Positions 1-12,200 of a stretch of DNA of 64,000 bases are shown one piece after another. The stretch lies in NCBI GenBank assembly GCA_026874595.1, contig CM049312.1, positions 72,014,929-72,078,928 on the forward strand. Reading direction: 5' to 3'. This DNA is from Sipunculus nudus. Its lineage: Eukaryota; Annelida; Sipuncula; Golfingiida; Sipunculidae. Within the stretch, counting starts at the first letter, position 1. Every line of letters begins with the position of its first letter. The notes beneath the pieces are model-generated. The model was not told where the DNA came from, ran no database searches, and saw nothing but the letters and a program-made list of their open reading frames with translations. The translations under genes and the position numbers were made by a program.

Positions 1-150
1 GTCTCCGCCAAAGCATTTGTGCATTTGCAAACAATGGAGACTTAGTACTGGGTTTTGTTTCTTAGATGGTAAATTCAAACTGATGGCGGCACGTAACTAA
101 ATTGTATAGGCCTAATCTACCTTAGGAATTTATGAATATCTGGTGTTAGT

Positions 151-355
151 CAGGGGCGGATCCAGGATTTAGGAAAAGGGGGGGTCCAACCCAGGAGGAC
201 TAATGAAATTCCTAAAAAAAAGGTCATCAGGTTTGGAAAAGAGGGGGTCCAGGCCGCAAAATTACGTCCAAAACCCCTTAAAAAAGGTTGCTTCGGGTGA
301 AAAAGGGGGGGTCCGGACCCCCTGGACCCCCCCCCCCCCCCTGGATCCGCTTCTG
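151..355. mobile_element. Short TIR element (GCGGATCC family), copy 1
   Basis: A 205-bp element with inverted ends, starting CAGGGGCGGATCCAGG and ending CTGGATCCGCTTCTG. It is flanked by a 5-bp direct repeat TTAGT (146-150 and 356-360). The interior is runs of G and C. The same sequence recurs at 8142, 32670 and 36603. Terminal CAG...CTG with a 5-bp target duplication suggests a non-autonomous hAT-related (hAT5-like) MITE; that class is inferred. It encodes no protein. Confidence 0.75.
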
Positions 356-1200
356 TTAGTGTTAAATAGCGACAGGCGGAAACGAATGATCAAATTGTCA
401 AACAGGTGAACTGTCTGCCTATAATATAACTAAAGCTGAATTGACTAATAAAAAAATTATCAAGCCGCCTTTATAATTAAGCTACTCAAAGCTGATAACT
501 GCAGTCAAATTTAACAACTTATACCTAGTTTTCTCTCATCTATTTTGAATTTATAGGGCATTAACTGGAAACGTTATATGTTTAGAATATTTAATTACAC
601 ATAGGCCTAATTAAATCCGAAGTATCCCGGAGAGAAATAGAACACACACACACACACACACACAATAGACAAATTACTGCATTATTTATGATATAAATAT
701 AAAAATATATACATTTAGATTAATAATTACTGAACACAAACCTCGCAGATGCAGGAACGTACGGCAGACGATAATGAAATGCGGACCTTCGAGCCCTTCA
801 AACTGGTGAGACGAAACCGGTTTGTTCCAGCTGTGAACGTACCTGGTGCAATGGTCACGTGGTACTCCCGGATAAACAGAGCACGTCGACAGCTGGTGTA
901 GATATCAATGCATGTTGTGTGACATATTTTGTGATGCTACGTAGCAAACTCGAGTCTGAAGTTAAAAAATACAATGAACTGATCACAAATTTTAGGTGTC
1001 CAATATTGGCAACGAAGGGGATTAAAGTATAAGCAGTTTAAACTATATATGATATATCTGTGTTAGGGTGTGTGTGTGACAGGGTGTGTGTGTGTGAACA
1101 CCTCACAAGAATTCAATACAACATCCTTTTTTGATTAGAATTATCAGTTGCACAAAGTGAATAAATATCAAAGTTGCAGGATCAAACCTAAAGAAATGTA
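356..1200. other. Non-coding stretch with CA and GT microsatellites
   Basis: No gene was recognised. A (CA)n tract lies at 642-664 and short GTGTGTG tracts lie at about 1068-1097. The rest is unique-looking AT-rich DNA. Confidence 0.5.
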
Positions 1201-2274
1201 CACTAAAAAAACAGATTAGTTGAATCGACCAAAAAATTGGTTGAATCCATCCAATTTAATTGGTCAAAATATGTCCAAACAATTTATTGTTTAAAACAAC
1301 CAATTTCTTTTGGTCGTAATCAAACAACAGGTATTGGTCAAATCAACCTATATATTGGTCAGAGCAACCAACACAGCTGATCATTTAAACCAACAATATT
1401 GGTCAGTTTGACCAAAATAATTTGGTTATCCTCAAAAAAAGTACTTCGGTCAAGCAAAACAAATCGGTTAAATCAGATAATAAATTGGTCACATGAACCA
1501 ATTCAAACTGGTCAGCCTTGTGGATATATTTATGTGTGCACTGCTACTTTCAATCCCCTTTTCAGTTGTTTTGTTCAATTGGTTAAGATTAATTAGGAGA
1601 TTTTAATCAGGAGACTTCTTGTATGTCATTCGACAGTTTGGGGTTGCTCTGGTGCGAATTTCAAGGGGAAGCACTAATTCCGCCCGGCCTTGGAATCGAA
1701 CTTGTGACCGCTCGCATACAAGTCAGACGTTTTGCCCCTCAACCAGTGAAGCTGGCATTGCTTGTGTCTGATTTTATAGCACTTTTGTGTTTGATGTTAG
1801 AACTGATCAATTGGTTTGGTCAGTGCTTGACCAATCAGTTGGTAAAATAACACATATTTTGATAAAATCAACCAATGTTTAACTGAACCAAGAAAACTGG
1901 TTAAATATATGCAAACAAACGGTCGACCAATAAAAATTGGTCAAAATGACCAATGAGTTTGGTTACAAGTTGGGTGAATTTTACCAATGTGTTGGTTAAA
2001 TCAACCAATATCATCTCAACCAACCAAATTGGACATATATGTGTGCTAAAGTAACCAATATTTTGGTTATCAATTCACCAATATATTGGTTAAACCTACA
2101 TACAGTATTTTTATTCTGTTAACCAATAAAAATTGGTTAAAACAACCAACTGGTTTGGTAAGTATATACTTTAACAATGCATTGGTTAAAATAAACAATA
2201 TCTTGGTTAAAACAACCAAAACTGGCTTAACCAATTAAATTTGTTATATATTTAACCAATCTGTTTTTTGAGTG
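1201..2274. mobile_element. CACTA-like non-autonomous element packed with ATTGGTT/AACCAAT
   Basis: The inverted termini are CACTAAAAAAACAGATTAGT on the left and, on the right, a run ending AATCTGTTTTTTGAGTG. They are flanked by TA on both sides. Both arms contain dozens of ATTGGTT and AACCAAT words, often facing each other as short hairpins. The middle (about 1540-1800) differs and contains a tRNA-related segment. Assignment to the CACTA/EnSpm group comes only from the CACTA terminus and the short target duplication. Confidence 0.6.
1665..1765 (-). repeat. tRNA-derived SINE-like segment
   Basis: Read on the minus strand, an A-box-like TGGTTGAGGGG (complement of 1735-1745) is followed 32 bases later by a B-box-like AAGTTCGATTCC (complement of 1692-1703). 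This is the internal RNA polymerase III promoter arrangement of tRNA-derived SINEs. It does not fold as an obvious intact tRNA, so a SINE head or tRNA relic is preferred. It lies inside the CACTA-like element. Confidence 0.5.
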
Positions 2275-2361
2275 TAGGAATAATTTAAGTCCAAAACGGG
2301 GAGTAGGCCTACGGGATGCGACCGGGCCCCCTGCGCTCCCCCCTGGCTAAGCCTCATAGGC

Positions 2362-2362
<1 letters not shown>

Positions 2363-2450
<88 letters not shown>
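2363..2450. repeat. (TA)n microsatellite
   Basis: About 88 bp of uninterrupted TA dinucleotides. A second tract of about 50 bp follows at 2608-2659 and runs into GTGTGTG. Confidence 0.95.
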
Positions 2451-2456
<6 letters not shown>

Positions 2457-2605
2457 TCATAACCTTATTAACATACATACATAGTTTGATATATATTCAT
2501 GATTATGAATTAAGTGTCATTAATGCGTCATCCTCTATTTTCATTCAATAGGCCCTATGGGTGAAAAGAAACAATGTAAAACATTGCATGATAGGTGACA
2601 TAAAC

Positions 2606-2670
<65 letters not shown>

Positions 2671-3076
2671 CTTGTATGTGTTTCAAAATCATATTTCCTG
2701 TGTATTGTGATAAACAGAGTGCAACAAAAATTTTGCTTATTTAAACCTGAATATATGTATTTTTAATTGATCATATATAAATATAACTAAAATATGTTAT
2801 CTTTTTTTCTAAATTATGACCAAGTCATGACATTTGTCCTGAATTTGTGTACGTGGTAAGTTTGAAGTAATTCTCCATGGCTCTCTATGTTGTAGCAGGA
2901 TGTCGTCAATGGACAAGACAACTTGAACCAGAGCCTGCAGGACGACTCATCCGAAACATACACATCTCTAATATTCACAACTTCGTGACCTCTTGACCGG
3001 CAAATTACTTGTTTACATAACTGAAATATATCGTACGTGTCTCATGTGGACCATTGAGAGTCAACTGGTGTGTGTT

Positions 3077-3413
3077 TGAGAGAGAGAGAGAGAAAGAGAG
3101 AGAGAGCTAGAGAGCTAGAGAGAGAGAGAGAGAGAGAGTGAGAGGAGCTGGGGGGGGGGATTAAACAAGACCCTTCTTAAACTTTTTGGCTTACTTGCAT
3201 GTATATGTTGTGGGAAACGGACAATTTAAACAATTGAGAGAGAAAGAGAGAATTTGAGAGAGAGAGATGGGGGGGGGGGGGGGGATAGAGAGATCTGGAA
3301 AGCTGGCAGACAGTGAATCCAGCTACGTTTGTCTTGTTCAATGCGATATGTTTGTGACAAACAAACATTTGGCATATGGGTTTATTGTTGCGCGATACAG
3401 AAGAAATCGATCG

Positions 3414-3450
<37 letters not shown>
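3077..3450. repeat. (GA)n-rich microsatellite cluster
   Basis: Three purine tracts (3077-3140, 3236-3292 and 3418-3450) made of GA repeats with short G runs. They sit within two loosely similar flanks: the phrase around 3177-3230 (CTTAAAC..TTTGGCTTA..) recurs at 3484-3540, so the block looks partly duplicated. Minus-strand reading frames here are low-complexity artefacts. Confidence 0.8.
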
Positions 3451-3453
<3 letters not shown>

Positions 3454-3540
3454 TTGAGTAAAAACGGAAAATTATCAAGTCCTATCTTAAACACTTTGGC
3501 TTAGATGTATATATGTTTGAGATAGATGGACAATTTAAAA

Positions 3541-4242
3541 CAATCTAAAATATTTAATTCAAGTGACGTGCATGCATGTTTGTATTTGCGTGCGTCTTGA
3601 AGTCGTTATCAGTGTTGCAACTCTGAATTTTATTTTAAGAAAGGACAATCTGCAAGAGAAAATATGCCAACTTGTTTAAAACATTGTGGAAAAATATAAA
3701 TAAAAAATGCCGAATTGACCAATAGTTATCATATTGTATTGAATCTGATGCTTTCAAACAAGCTAGCTTCAAGTATAATATTTGTTTGTACATGGTGAGT
3801 CATAGCAAATGATCGGTTATATATTTCCAGTAGTTGTTTTTAAGGAGTAAATAAAAGCTCAGTAAAATGAAACTGCACTGAAACATGCATCCATATATCT
3901 CTAAACACTAACATATCCGAATATTGGGACATGGGCATTTATCATTGCATTCTTTGAAAATTTACCCAGGAAATTTGGCTTTGGCCGATTTTAGTTATGC
4001 AGAATCTATATTATTTGAGAACAAATGTTCAAAATGAACAAAAACTATTAGTAACCATGTGCATGCAGTGTCCAAAATGCAGTGCCACCACGCGTGAGCT
4101 ACCACATTTTAAATTAAAGAATTAAATCAATTACAAGTCAATTAAAATTCTACTCCGAGTGTCCAATTTAGAGGAGTTCCACTGTATAAAAATTTGTATT
4201 ATATTGCATATTATATGATTATATTTTATAAATACACGCAAT

Positions 4243-4294
<52 letters not shown>

Positions 4295-4635
4295 CCGTTT
4301 AAATAAAAAATGTGCCACATATCATAAATACTCGTATTTGTATGTGCGAACTATTGATGGTGTTTTGAAATGAAATAAGACTATAAGACATTCACTAAAA
4401 TGCATTGGTAAACTTACATAAAAATGCAAATGATATTCTCATATTTCCATTTTACTTGGACTTGGATTCGATCGAACCTCAAGGACTCGGACTGAACACG
4501 CTATAGGATCACCTTGAATGTGTACAGAAAAAAAACCTAACGCTACTGGCTGGCGGCTGAACCGATAGTTTCAAAGCGATAGTTTTTCTCCTTGAATGTT
4601 TCAGTCCCTTTTTGTCACAATTATATCTCCTTTTA

Positions 4636-4689
<54 letters not shown>

Positions 4690-4859
4690 CCTTCGAATTT
4701 GTCAGCTAGAGGCTTCGATTCATTTAGATTATTGATTATTGTACTTTTATTTGATTATCAAATTTAGTATTGCAAACGGTCAATATGTTCTGTTGGAGAG
4801 GCACATATCTACTAAAAAATCAGTTGTGGCTATAGTTTAAATAACGTCATGTGTTTTAA
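3541..4859. other. Non-coding AT-rich stretch with TA tracts
   Basis: No gene was recognised. (TA)n microsatellites occur at 4243-4291 and 4638-4684. Confidence 0.5.
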
Positions 4860-5040
4860 CAGACTGCGCAGAATCGAACTCATAAGATTACACAAGAGTC
4901 CCACTCTGCCCGACTGGAAGAGGTTCGTTTTGAGTAGAAACGACCTCTGGCGGACTGCGAAGAATCGAACTCATAAGAGTACACAAGAGTCCCACCTGCC
5001 CGATTGGAAGAGGTTCGTTTTGAGCAGAAACGACCTCAGG
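4860..5040 (-). repeat. Tandem pair of about 90-bp tRNA-like units
   Basis: Two adjacent copies, 4860-4951 and 4952-5040, are about 90% identical. On the minus strand each has an A-box-like GGGCAGAGTGGG and a B-box-like GAGTTCGATTC. The gap between the boxes is only about 18 bases, too short for a normal tRNA. A shortened tRNA-derived SINE head or tRNA relic, locally duplicated, fits best. Confidence 0.45.
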
Positions 5041-5345
5041 TGCAAGGGTAGTGTATTAATTGGACTATTGGACTTTCAGAAGAAGTAAAATATTGTATAT
5101 TTTCCAAAAAGTTCCTTATACCCCAGCGATGAGACATATAGCATAAGAAAAAAAATAATAACTACTGAGACTAATCTAATTCTGAAAAATAATTTTTCTT
5201 TAGTATTCACTCTAATACTTAATACTTCCCTAATCAAAACTGTTTCTACCGGTGATGAGCGCCAAGGCCTCGGTATTACTGTTCCTAATTGCTGCTTTTG
5301 CCTAAATCCCCTCACGTAAATTATTGTATATATATTGATAAAAGT

Positions 5346-5550
5346 GCAGTAGAGGTGATCTGCCGCAAACTGGCATTACTCGAAATTAATTTTTCTTTTG
5401 AATAAATTTGATGTTGTATTATTTTTATCAGAATTTTAAATTGTGCATTTTGATGGAATCATCAAGTAAGCTGCATGTGGGAGCAAGAAAAATAAGGACA
5501 GACCATAAGTTGAGTAAGTAAGCCAGTTTTAGGCAGGTCACCTCTACTGC
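5346..5550. mobile_element. 205-bp MITE with 29-bp inverted ends
   Basis: Left arm 5346-5374 starts GCAGTAGAGGTGATCTGCC. Right arm 5522-5550 is its reverse complement with about four mismatches. The interior is AT-rich with no coding potential. The family is not assigned and no clear target duplication was seen. Confidence 0.7.
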
Positions 5551-5633
5551 CCTTTGACCTGTATATCATTAATGTAAAATTTGCTGTTATCCATGTGCAA
5601 TATTTTAAAAAAGAAATGTCGCACATGTGTTTA

Positions 5634-5790
5634 GAAATAGACTATACTATATATATACTATAGTAATAGTATAGTTTCTGTCAGATATGACAAAATATCA
5701 CAAATTTTATTATTATCCATGGATAATAATAAAAAATGAAGCCTATCCGCTATTTTTTTGTCACTATATCTGCAGAGCAAATTATATGTT
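5634..5790. repeat. Palindrome cluster including a 30-bp perfect palindrome
   Basis: Positions 5705-5734 form a perfect 30-bp palindrome centred on CCATGG (halves TTTTATTATTATCCA / TGGATAATAATAAAA). Just upstream, 5640-5682 forms another hairpin around ACTATAC/GTATAGT. Weaker outer arms (CTGTCAGATAT near 5679 and ATATCTGCAG near 5767) suggest a larger decayed inverted-repeat element. Confidence 0.65.
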
Positions 5791-6161
5791 GGTGTGACCA
5801 AATTTATGTCCTTTTCTGGAATTGCATATAAATCTATTAATATTAATAGTATACAATCTAGACCGCTAGCTGGAGCTCAACTTGACACGAATGGTAACAG
5901 GAACACATATTTTGTTGAAACTTGTAGAGTATTCTAACATTCTAAAATTTTATAGGTCACAGTGTTTGTATAAAAGAAATTGTTGGCATTGTTTACTCGT
6001 GGACAACATACACTAGGGCGCAAATATTCCAATATAAATTTTTCAGGTAAGATTTATTTCTGATACACCAAAGCCTGGGTATGAGAGACGCTCAGAACTA
6101 ATACCCTGATTATCGCTCAGACGCCTCCCGCCGGTGACTGAATGATAATATTCAGGGTAAA

Positions 6162-6272
6162 ATGTCCCTGTCAACGCAGGAAGCGGACGATGATGACCAC
6201 TATTTGCTCGTCGCAAAAATGGACAATGCCCGGAGCATGTCAAATATGCTAAAGGCAATACACTTCAAAGAT
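6162..6272 (+). CDS. RAD1: RAD1 exon 1 (residues 1-37)
   Basis: Start codon, acidic stretch ADDDD and the conserved NMLKAIHFKD end. The donor is GAT|GTAAGA, phase 0. The first intron is about 4.25 kb. Confidence 0.93.
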
Positions 6273-9200
6273 GTAAGACCAGTTATATTCATAATATTTA
6301 ATGTATTTCACAGAGTACAGTTTATCCCTAATTTGGGTGTATCTAAAACTAAAAGTCGGAGAATTGAACAAATCCCATTAAAACCATTAAAACATATTTA
6401 TCTGCCAAAAACAGAATGCAGTTGAAAATAGATGGGCAGAACTATTGAAACCGGGCTTTAAGCTTGCTGCAGTCTTGCAGCACTGACATATATAGTTTAC
6501 TGACATATACAACTTACAAGCGCTGCAGCCTCTGGCGGGGAGAGTCTATACTATCTAAGTTTGTACGGATCCGTACAGACCCTCAGACATGTATATGCCT
6601 TGTGAAGCGCGAGGACACCAAACAAACCCCACATATTATAATTGTTACAGATGCTTAAACTCCGTTGGGACCAAAACCTTTGCTGGATGATCAGCATTAA
6701 TAAAGTATGGGCACTTACTCTGGATGATGTTGGATATTGCATTGTCTCCGTCTGACCGATGGCGCTTTCCGGTTGGAACAACCAATAGGAATTTAGCATC
6801 ATTGACAACAAGCGATGTATGATGGGAAGGATGCTTATGAAAATATGGTCTATCCTAGTGCACGGCACTGGCATTCCTGGGAAAAGCCCCCCTGAATTCA
6901 TCTTTTGCATAGATTGCCCACCTAATTTGCATGGGATTCCTTTTCCGGCGATGTCCAGTTGGCATGCAACATCTGAACCCCGGCAGTTCAAAGGATAAAA
7001 AAACATTTACAGGCGCACATAAAGGTGATATATCGATTTAATTTGATACATAAAAAGTTTATTTCTATATATAAACACAAGATTGTTTCTCTATCGCACA
7101 ACAAGCAGTGGTAATTCATGTTACAGGTCATCCATGAAAGGCAGGGTGAACTCTCACCGCCAGACGGTCGGACTCCATATCACAGATAAATGGAGTCCGT
7201 ACGTGGCGGACTAGCTTTAAGCCTACCGCCGGTACCTGATGCACAACGGGTGTCGCATAATAATTCTTTCCTGAAAAAGACCGATACATATTATTTTCCC
7301 GGGATATCCCATATTTAATTTTGCTCATAACTTGAGTTTATTATATTAGAGGAGGAGGGGTCCGGGGAACCTTGGTTCCCCTTCTGACTGGGGGTGTGGG
7401 GGGGAGCCCCCACTTAAAGCTTAATTTTCCTGTTAAAATAGTAAATGGTTTCCCATTTTCGCGATAGATGGCGCTTCAATCGCAGATATAAATTAGCTAA
7501 ACTTGCTCCTGCTGGTATCTCGTCTTCACGGCTCACTAAGTAGCCTGTAGGGCTCCTAGTCTAGAGATTGTAGGTTCGATTCCCAATTCAGACGACTTCT
7601 CATGCTTAGTAGTTGTTAATGTTAGAAGAGTTGAGTGTAGGGATATCTACATGTAAAAGTAGGAGTTAAAATAGAGAACGAGGGGAGACAGTTTTATTTA
7701 TAATTTCCTCAATAGAAGCGAAGCCCGCATTCTATAGTGGCTCCAATAGATGAGTATGACAACAATTTTCAACCTGTTGAAAGCTATTTTAACCAAATAT
7801 CTGTACACATTAAGAATTTGAAACTGAAAATAAGGGATGGTCCCAAGTACTTTAGGAATGAGCGAGGCAGAATAGTAGGCCTACACCCGACTTACCATAG
7901 TCTTCAAGTCCAGTAAGATAACATGAACATGACAAATAATGTGACAAAATTCAACAGTTTATTGTGCAACGCATTACAATTAAAATCAGGTGTAGGGAAT
8001 TTACAGGTGCTACATCTTTTTTCTTTTGCTTGGAATACACATTATTTGAAGACTAAAAAGTTCTGTCATAAATTATATACATTCTGACAAAGTATATACA
8101 TAGTGAAATGGGCATAAAAATATATACATTGACTACTGTTACAGAAGCGGATCCGGGGGGGGGGGGGTCCTGACTCCCCCTTTTTCATCAGAAACGTTTT
8201 TTTAAGGGCTTCAGACAAAATTTTGCTGCCTGGACCCCCCCTTTTTCAGACCTGAGGACCTTTTTTTATTAGGGTTTTCATGTTTCCTCCTGGGTTGGAC
8301 CCCCCGTTTTCCTAACTCCTAGCTATACTCTGTTATTATAATTATATCAACTTTAGTTCAGCTGAAGACAGTGAAGTACATAGCAGACAAACCTCAATAC
8401 CGGTATATAATATAAAATACCAAACTTTCATTTACAATCATTACAGAACCATTTCATTGTTTTTGTCACTTTTTCCACATTAGCACATTTTAAATGAAAG
8501 CATTTATTACATCTTTTATTATCACATCAAATCAAGTCTTCAAAAACATCTGCTAGTCCACAGCTGCATTCAATTCAAATTTTTTTACAGTTTTGTTATA
8601 TTATGGCTTGGGTGGGCTAAAATTAATATTATACCATTTACCCACCCATTTATAGGGTGTTTTAATGGTAGTGTACATCCATACAAAAACTCTCCGGAAA
8701 TTCTCCGGGATTTGTTCAATTCTTTGGGGATTCTCCAACTTTTAGATACACCCACAAATTTACCAGTTATATGACACATTAAATGTTATACCACATACAT
8801 TTATTTCTTGATTGAGGCCAACGAAGTCAGATTTATATATATTTTTAAAGAATTTTGTTCATGTACATATAATCCTGCCTTCATTTAAACCAAGGCAAAG
8901 CAGCGTCATAAACATTTTGCTTCCATACCGGTACGGTAAAAGTGCAGTATAATTATTTATGGCCTGCCCTTAAGCTGCTCTGCTGGCCTCCTGGGGCAGT
9001 GGCGGCTCCCATTCAGCATAAAAACCTCTGGCTGCTGCATTAGTCCTTACAGAGGGATTTTACAATACTAGGTGTGACATCATGGTTCAATATTTGACAA
9101 AAAATGTGTAAATAGTGAAGGATTGGGCTAGAGAAAAATAAGGCAAGTACTAGTCTGGATCAAGACTGAAGTGCTAGGCTACTTCAGTCTTGGATAAACA

Positions 9201-12200
9201 TTCATTTTTTGTGGTGCAAAATACTTGCTCGTAAAATATTTTGCACGACCTAAATATCGGATGAAAAAGAGACAATTTGGTATAAATTATACATCATTTT
9301 TCCTTCTATGGGTATTTCAACAAGTTTTGGTAGAAAATATTACAAGTTTTCCATGGTATCTAAAATGCTTTACAGTCTGATTTTACAACCAAGAATAGGC
9401 TTCCCAGATCTGGATCCTTCTGTTTGCCATATCCAGGCAAACCGTTTGGCCAGGGTCTCACTACAAGCTGCTTCATTTGAATGGCTATGTTGACAATAAA
9501 TGCACATGTTTCCAAAAACGCTGGAATCTCTAGATAATAAACAAAGGTCAGATCATTGCCGTAATTCTTGAATAAAAGTGATGTAACTGATATCAGCTTG
9601 TTTTAGCCCAACAACTATATGTATGCATGGTCAGAAGGCTGAAGGGTGGTTTGAAAGCTGTCAGTCAACAAACGGACAATACAGTGAGTTTAGGAAGAAA
9701 AAGTCAAGTAAACAACATTTTTGTCTGAAACCGTTGAAATAAACATCAATAAATCATTTGTGAACATAATTAATGTACATAATCAGTTATTTTACACGTT
9801 GTCTGTTATTATCATTCGAGAGGGCTTGCTCTTAAATTCTGTGCAACAAGTTTCTATGACTTTAATGTAATCCAACATCGGTTCCCATGACAAGGCAAGT
9901 ACTAGCAATATATGTGTCACATAAGTTAGAAGAGATCATATTAAAATTATTAATCACCAGTTTAAAGGGCCAGTTGTTCCTATTTTATCTCAATACTGGT
10001 GTCGCACCGATTGTGAAATCATACTTTCATGCACCCTCGCCAACCTGAGGGGCTTATTTTTCTCAAAAGGCCCGCCATGGCGTCATTCCTTCATCTCACC
10101 TATTTACGCGAAGAGGATGCACAGGACCTGGCTCACCTTCATGTAGCCAAAAATAGGGCTTGTCACTATCACCAGTTGAAATTTCATGCAGGTGACTTAT
10201 ATTGCACTTTTATATCCTTAAAATTACAAATGCAGTAATGGTATAAGCTGAAAAAAATTGATCTCGTTATTTCATGCTTTGGACCCTTAATCATTTATTA
10301 ATTGAAATTTTGATATGTATGACCTGTCTTTCATACAACTTGAAGCATGTCTTTCGACTTTGTAGTGGTGTGTTTACAATGGTATGTATTCTTCCACCAA
10401 AACATAGTTTTGCTGGTTGTTGCAATCAATTTTACCTCCATTCTCAAAGATTTCATCAACTAAACAAATGCATTTGGTATAAGTGAGTGTGACAGAGTGT
10501 CCAATGTTATGTACATATTGTAGGTAGCCACAGTGTTTGCAAGTGAACATGGCCTGAAGGTATCAGTAGAGGACGCTAAATGTGTCCAGGCCAACGCCTT
10601 CATCCAGTCTAGTGTGTTCCAGGACTTTGTCATCAAGGAAGAACAGGCGACATTCAAGATCAACCTCACAGTGTGGTTGGTAAGTGTCCTGTATAATTCA
10701 GCCTTTGTTCTTCACTCACTTAAAGAAGATGAATCTAGTTTGGTAAAGATTGACTAACATACAAAGTTGTCACAAAACGCTTAAGATCTAAGAAATAATT
10801 GCTTAAACCAACCTCTTTAGGCCTCAGATGCTCCACTGGCCAAATAATGCACAGGTGTAGTATATCTGTGCGTCAGATGCAAGTGATCTGTTGTTTACAT
10901 TCGCAGCAGAACCTTTGGATCAGCTATGTCATGGTCTATACAAACACACAAAATAGCAATGACGAAAATGACGAAATAGCAATTGAATACTACAACAAAT
11001 ACTGAAGCCACTTATCCTGTTGCCCAATCAGGTTATGAAATAGCTTTAAGGTTGAAATTTCATGACAGATATTTCAGATACAAGGTTTACTTGAGGATAT
11101 GAACTAAATCAGATGAAAAAACACATGCAAGTGATGTTAACTGCTGATTTTAATACAACTAGAGAATGCTTCTTTAAGCATATAACAGAAATGCTATTCC
11201 TAATCAATGGATAGGAACTTTGCTTATTTTACAGGTGAAGTATTCAGATGAGCCCTCATGCATGATGAAATGATTACCTTTAACACTGTGGGGCCACCTT
11301 CGTGCCACTTCTTTCATAATTGGCTATTGAGAGAAGATATATACATGAAGAGCTTGATTGGCAGATATACTTATATCAATTAATACAGTTAAACCTGTGT
11401 TAAGAGACCACCCATGGGATTGTTCAAAAGTGGTCTTAATTCACTGGTGTTTTTTTTTTGTAGAACATTTTTTAGACCATTATTTTTTGGTGGAGGGAAT
11501 CGTCTCCATTTTTTAATGCTGACTAATCTAATTCTTAACCAAAGTACGTACATCTGCAGTTTCCATTCGGTTTTGGACTACTTTACAGGCTGGTAGCACT
11601 TGCTTCCTATCATTTTTTATCTCAGCTAACTGTAAGTCATCTGAGCTATAGTCGTGGTCCATTGTCCGTCCGTCTGTCTGTCTGTCTGTTAGACTGGCAT
11701 GTTTTGAAACCATTAGACCTATGAATCCAAAATTTGGCATTCTATTAGATGTCCCCAAAATCTCCTACCATACCGAAACTTGGTTCAATATGACTTGTTT
11801 CCTTCGAGATATTTAGGAAAAACCTCAAATTTCCATTAAAAACCTATTATCACACTTCAGGACTGCCTTATATCAAAACCACTTATCTGTTTTTCTTAAT
11901 ATTTACCAGAAGTAATCTCCTATTTTATTTCCTACATATATGCCAGAAATTAAGTCCATTGAGTGTAATTTCTGTAAGTTATGGGCCCGAACATAAAATC
12001 AGGAAAAATATTTACTCACTTAACATGAAAAATTTTGAAACTTAGAGTCTATTTTCCCAAGTATATAACTATGTTTATTAAGATTCAATTGTTTACTCTA
12101 AATTAGATCTGAATTTTGTAAATTTTTTTTAAGTTATTAGCATAAAAATAAAATCAGTACCTTTAATTTTGCCCAACTTTGACCATGGTACGTTTTTTTT

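Larger units (their letters stand above)
6500..8140. other. RAD1 intron 1, first part
   Basis: No conserved protein was recognised. A 151-codon minus-strand frame (6551-7006) has no family features. The stretch holds the hairpin at 7157-7209, a GC-rich hairpin GGGGAACC-TT-GGTTCCCC at 7364-7381 with G/C runs after it, and a tRNA-like B box near 7573. Confidence 0.45.

Noticed and set aside
1665-1765. Functional tRNA gene
   Set aside because: A and B boxes are present, but the acceptor stem and anticodon arm do not pair convincingly. A SINE or tRNA relic is more likely.
3177-3494. Minus-strand frame of SLSLSL repeats
   Set aside because: It is a translation of a (GA)n microsatellite, with no domain or splice signals.
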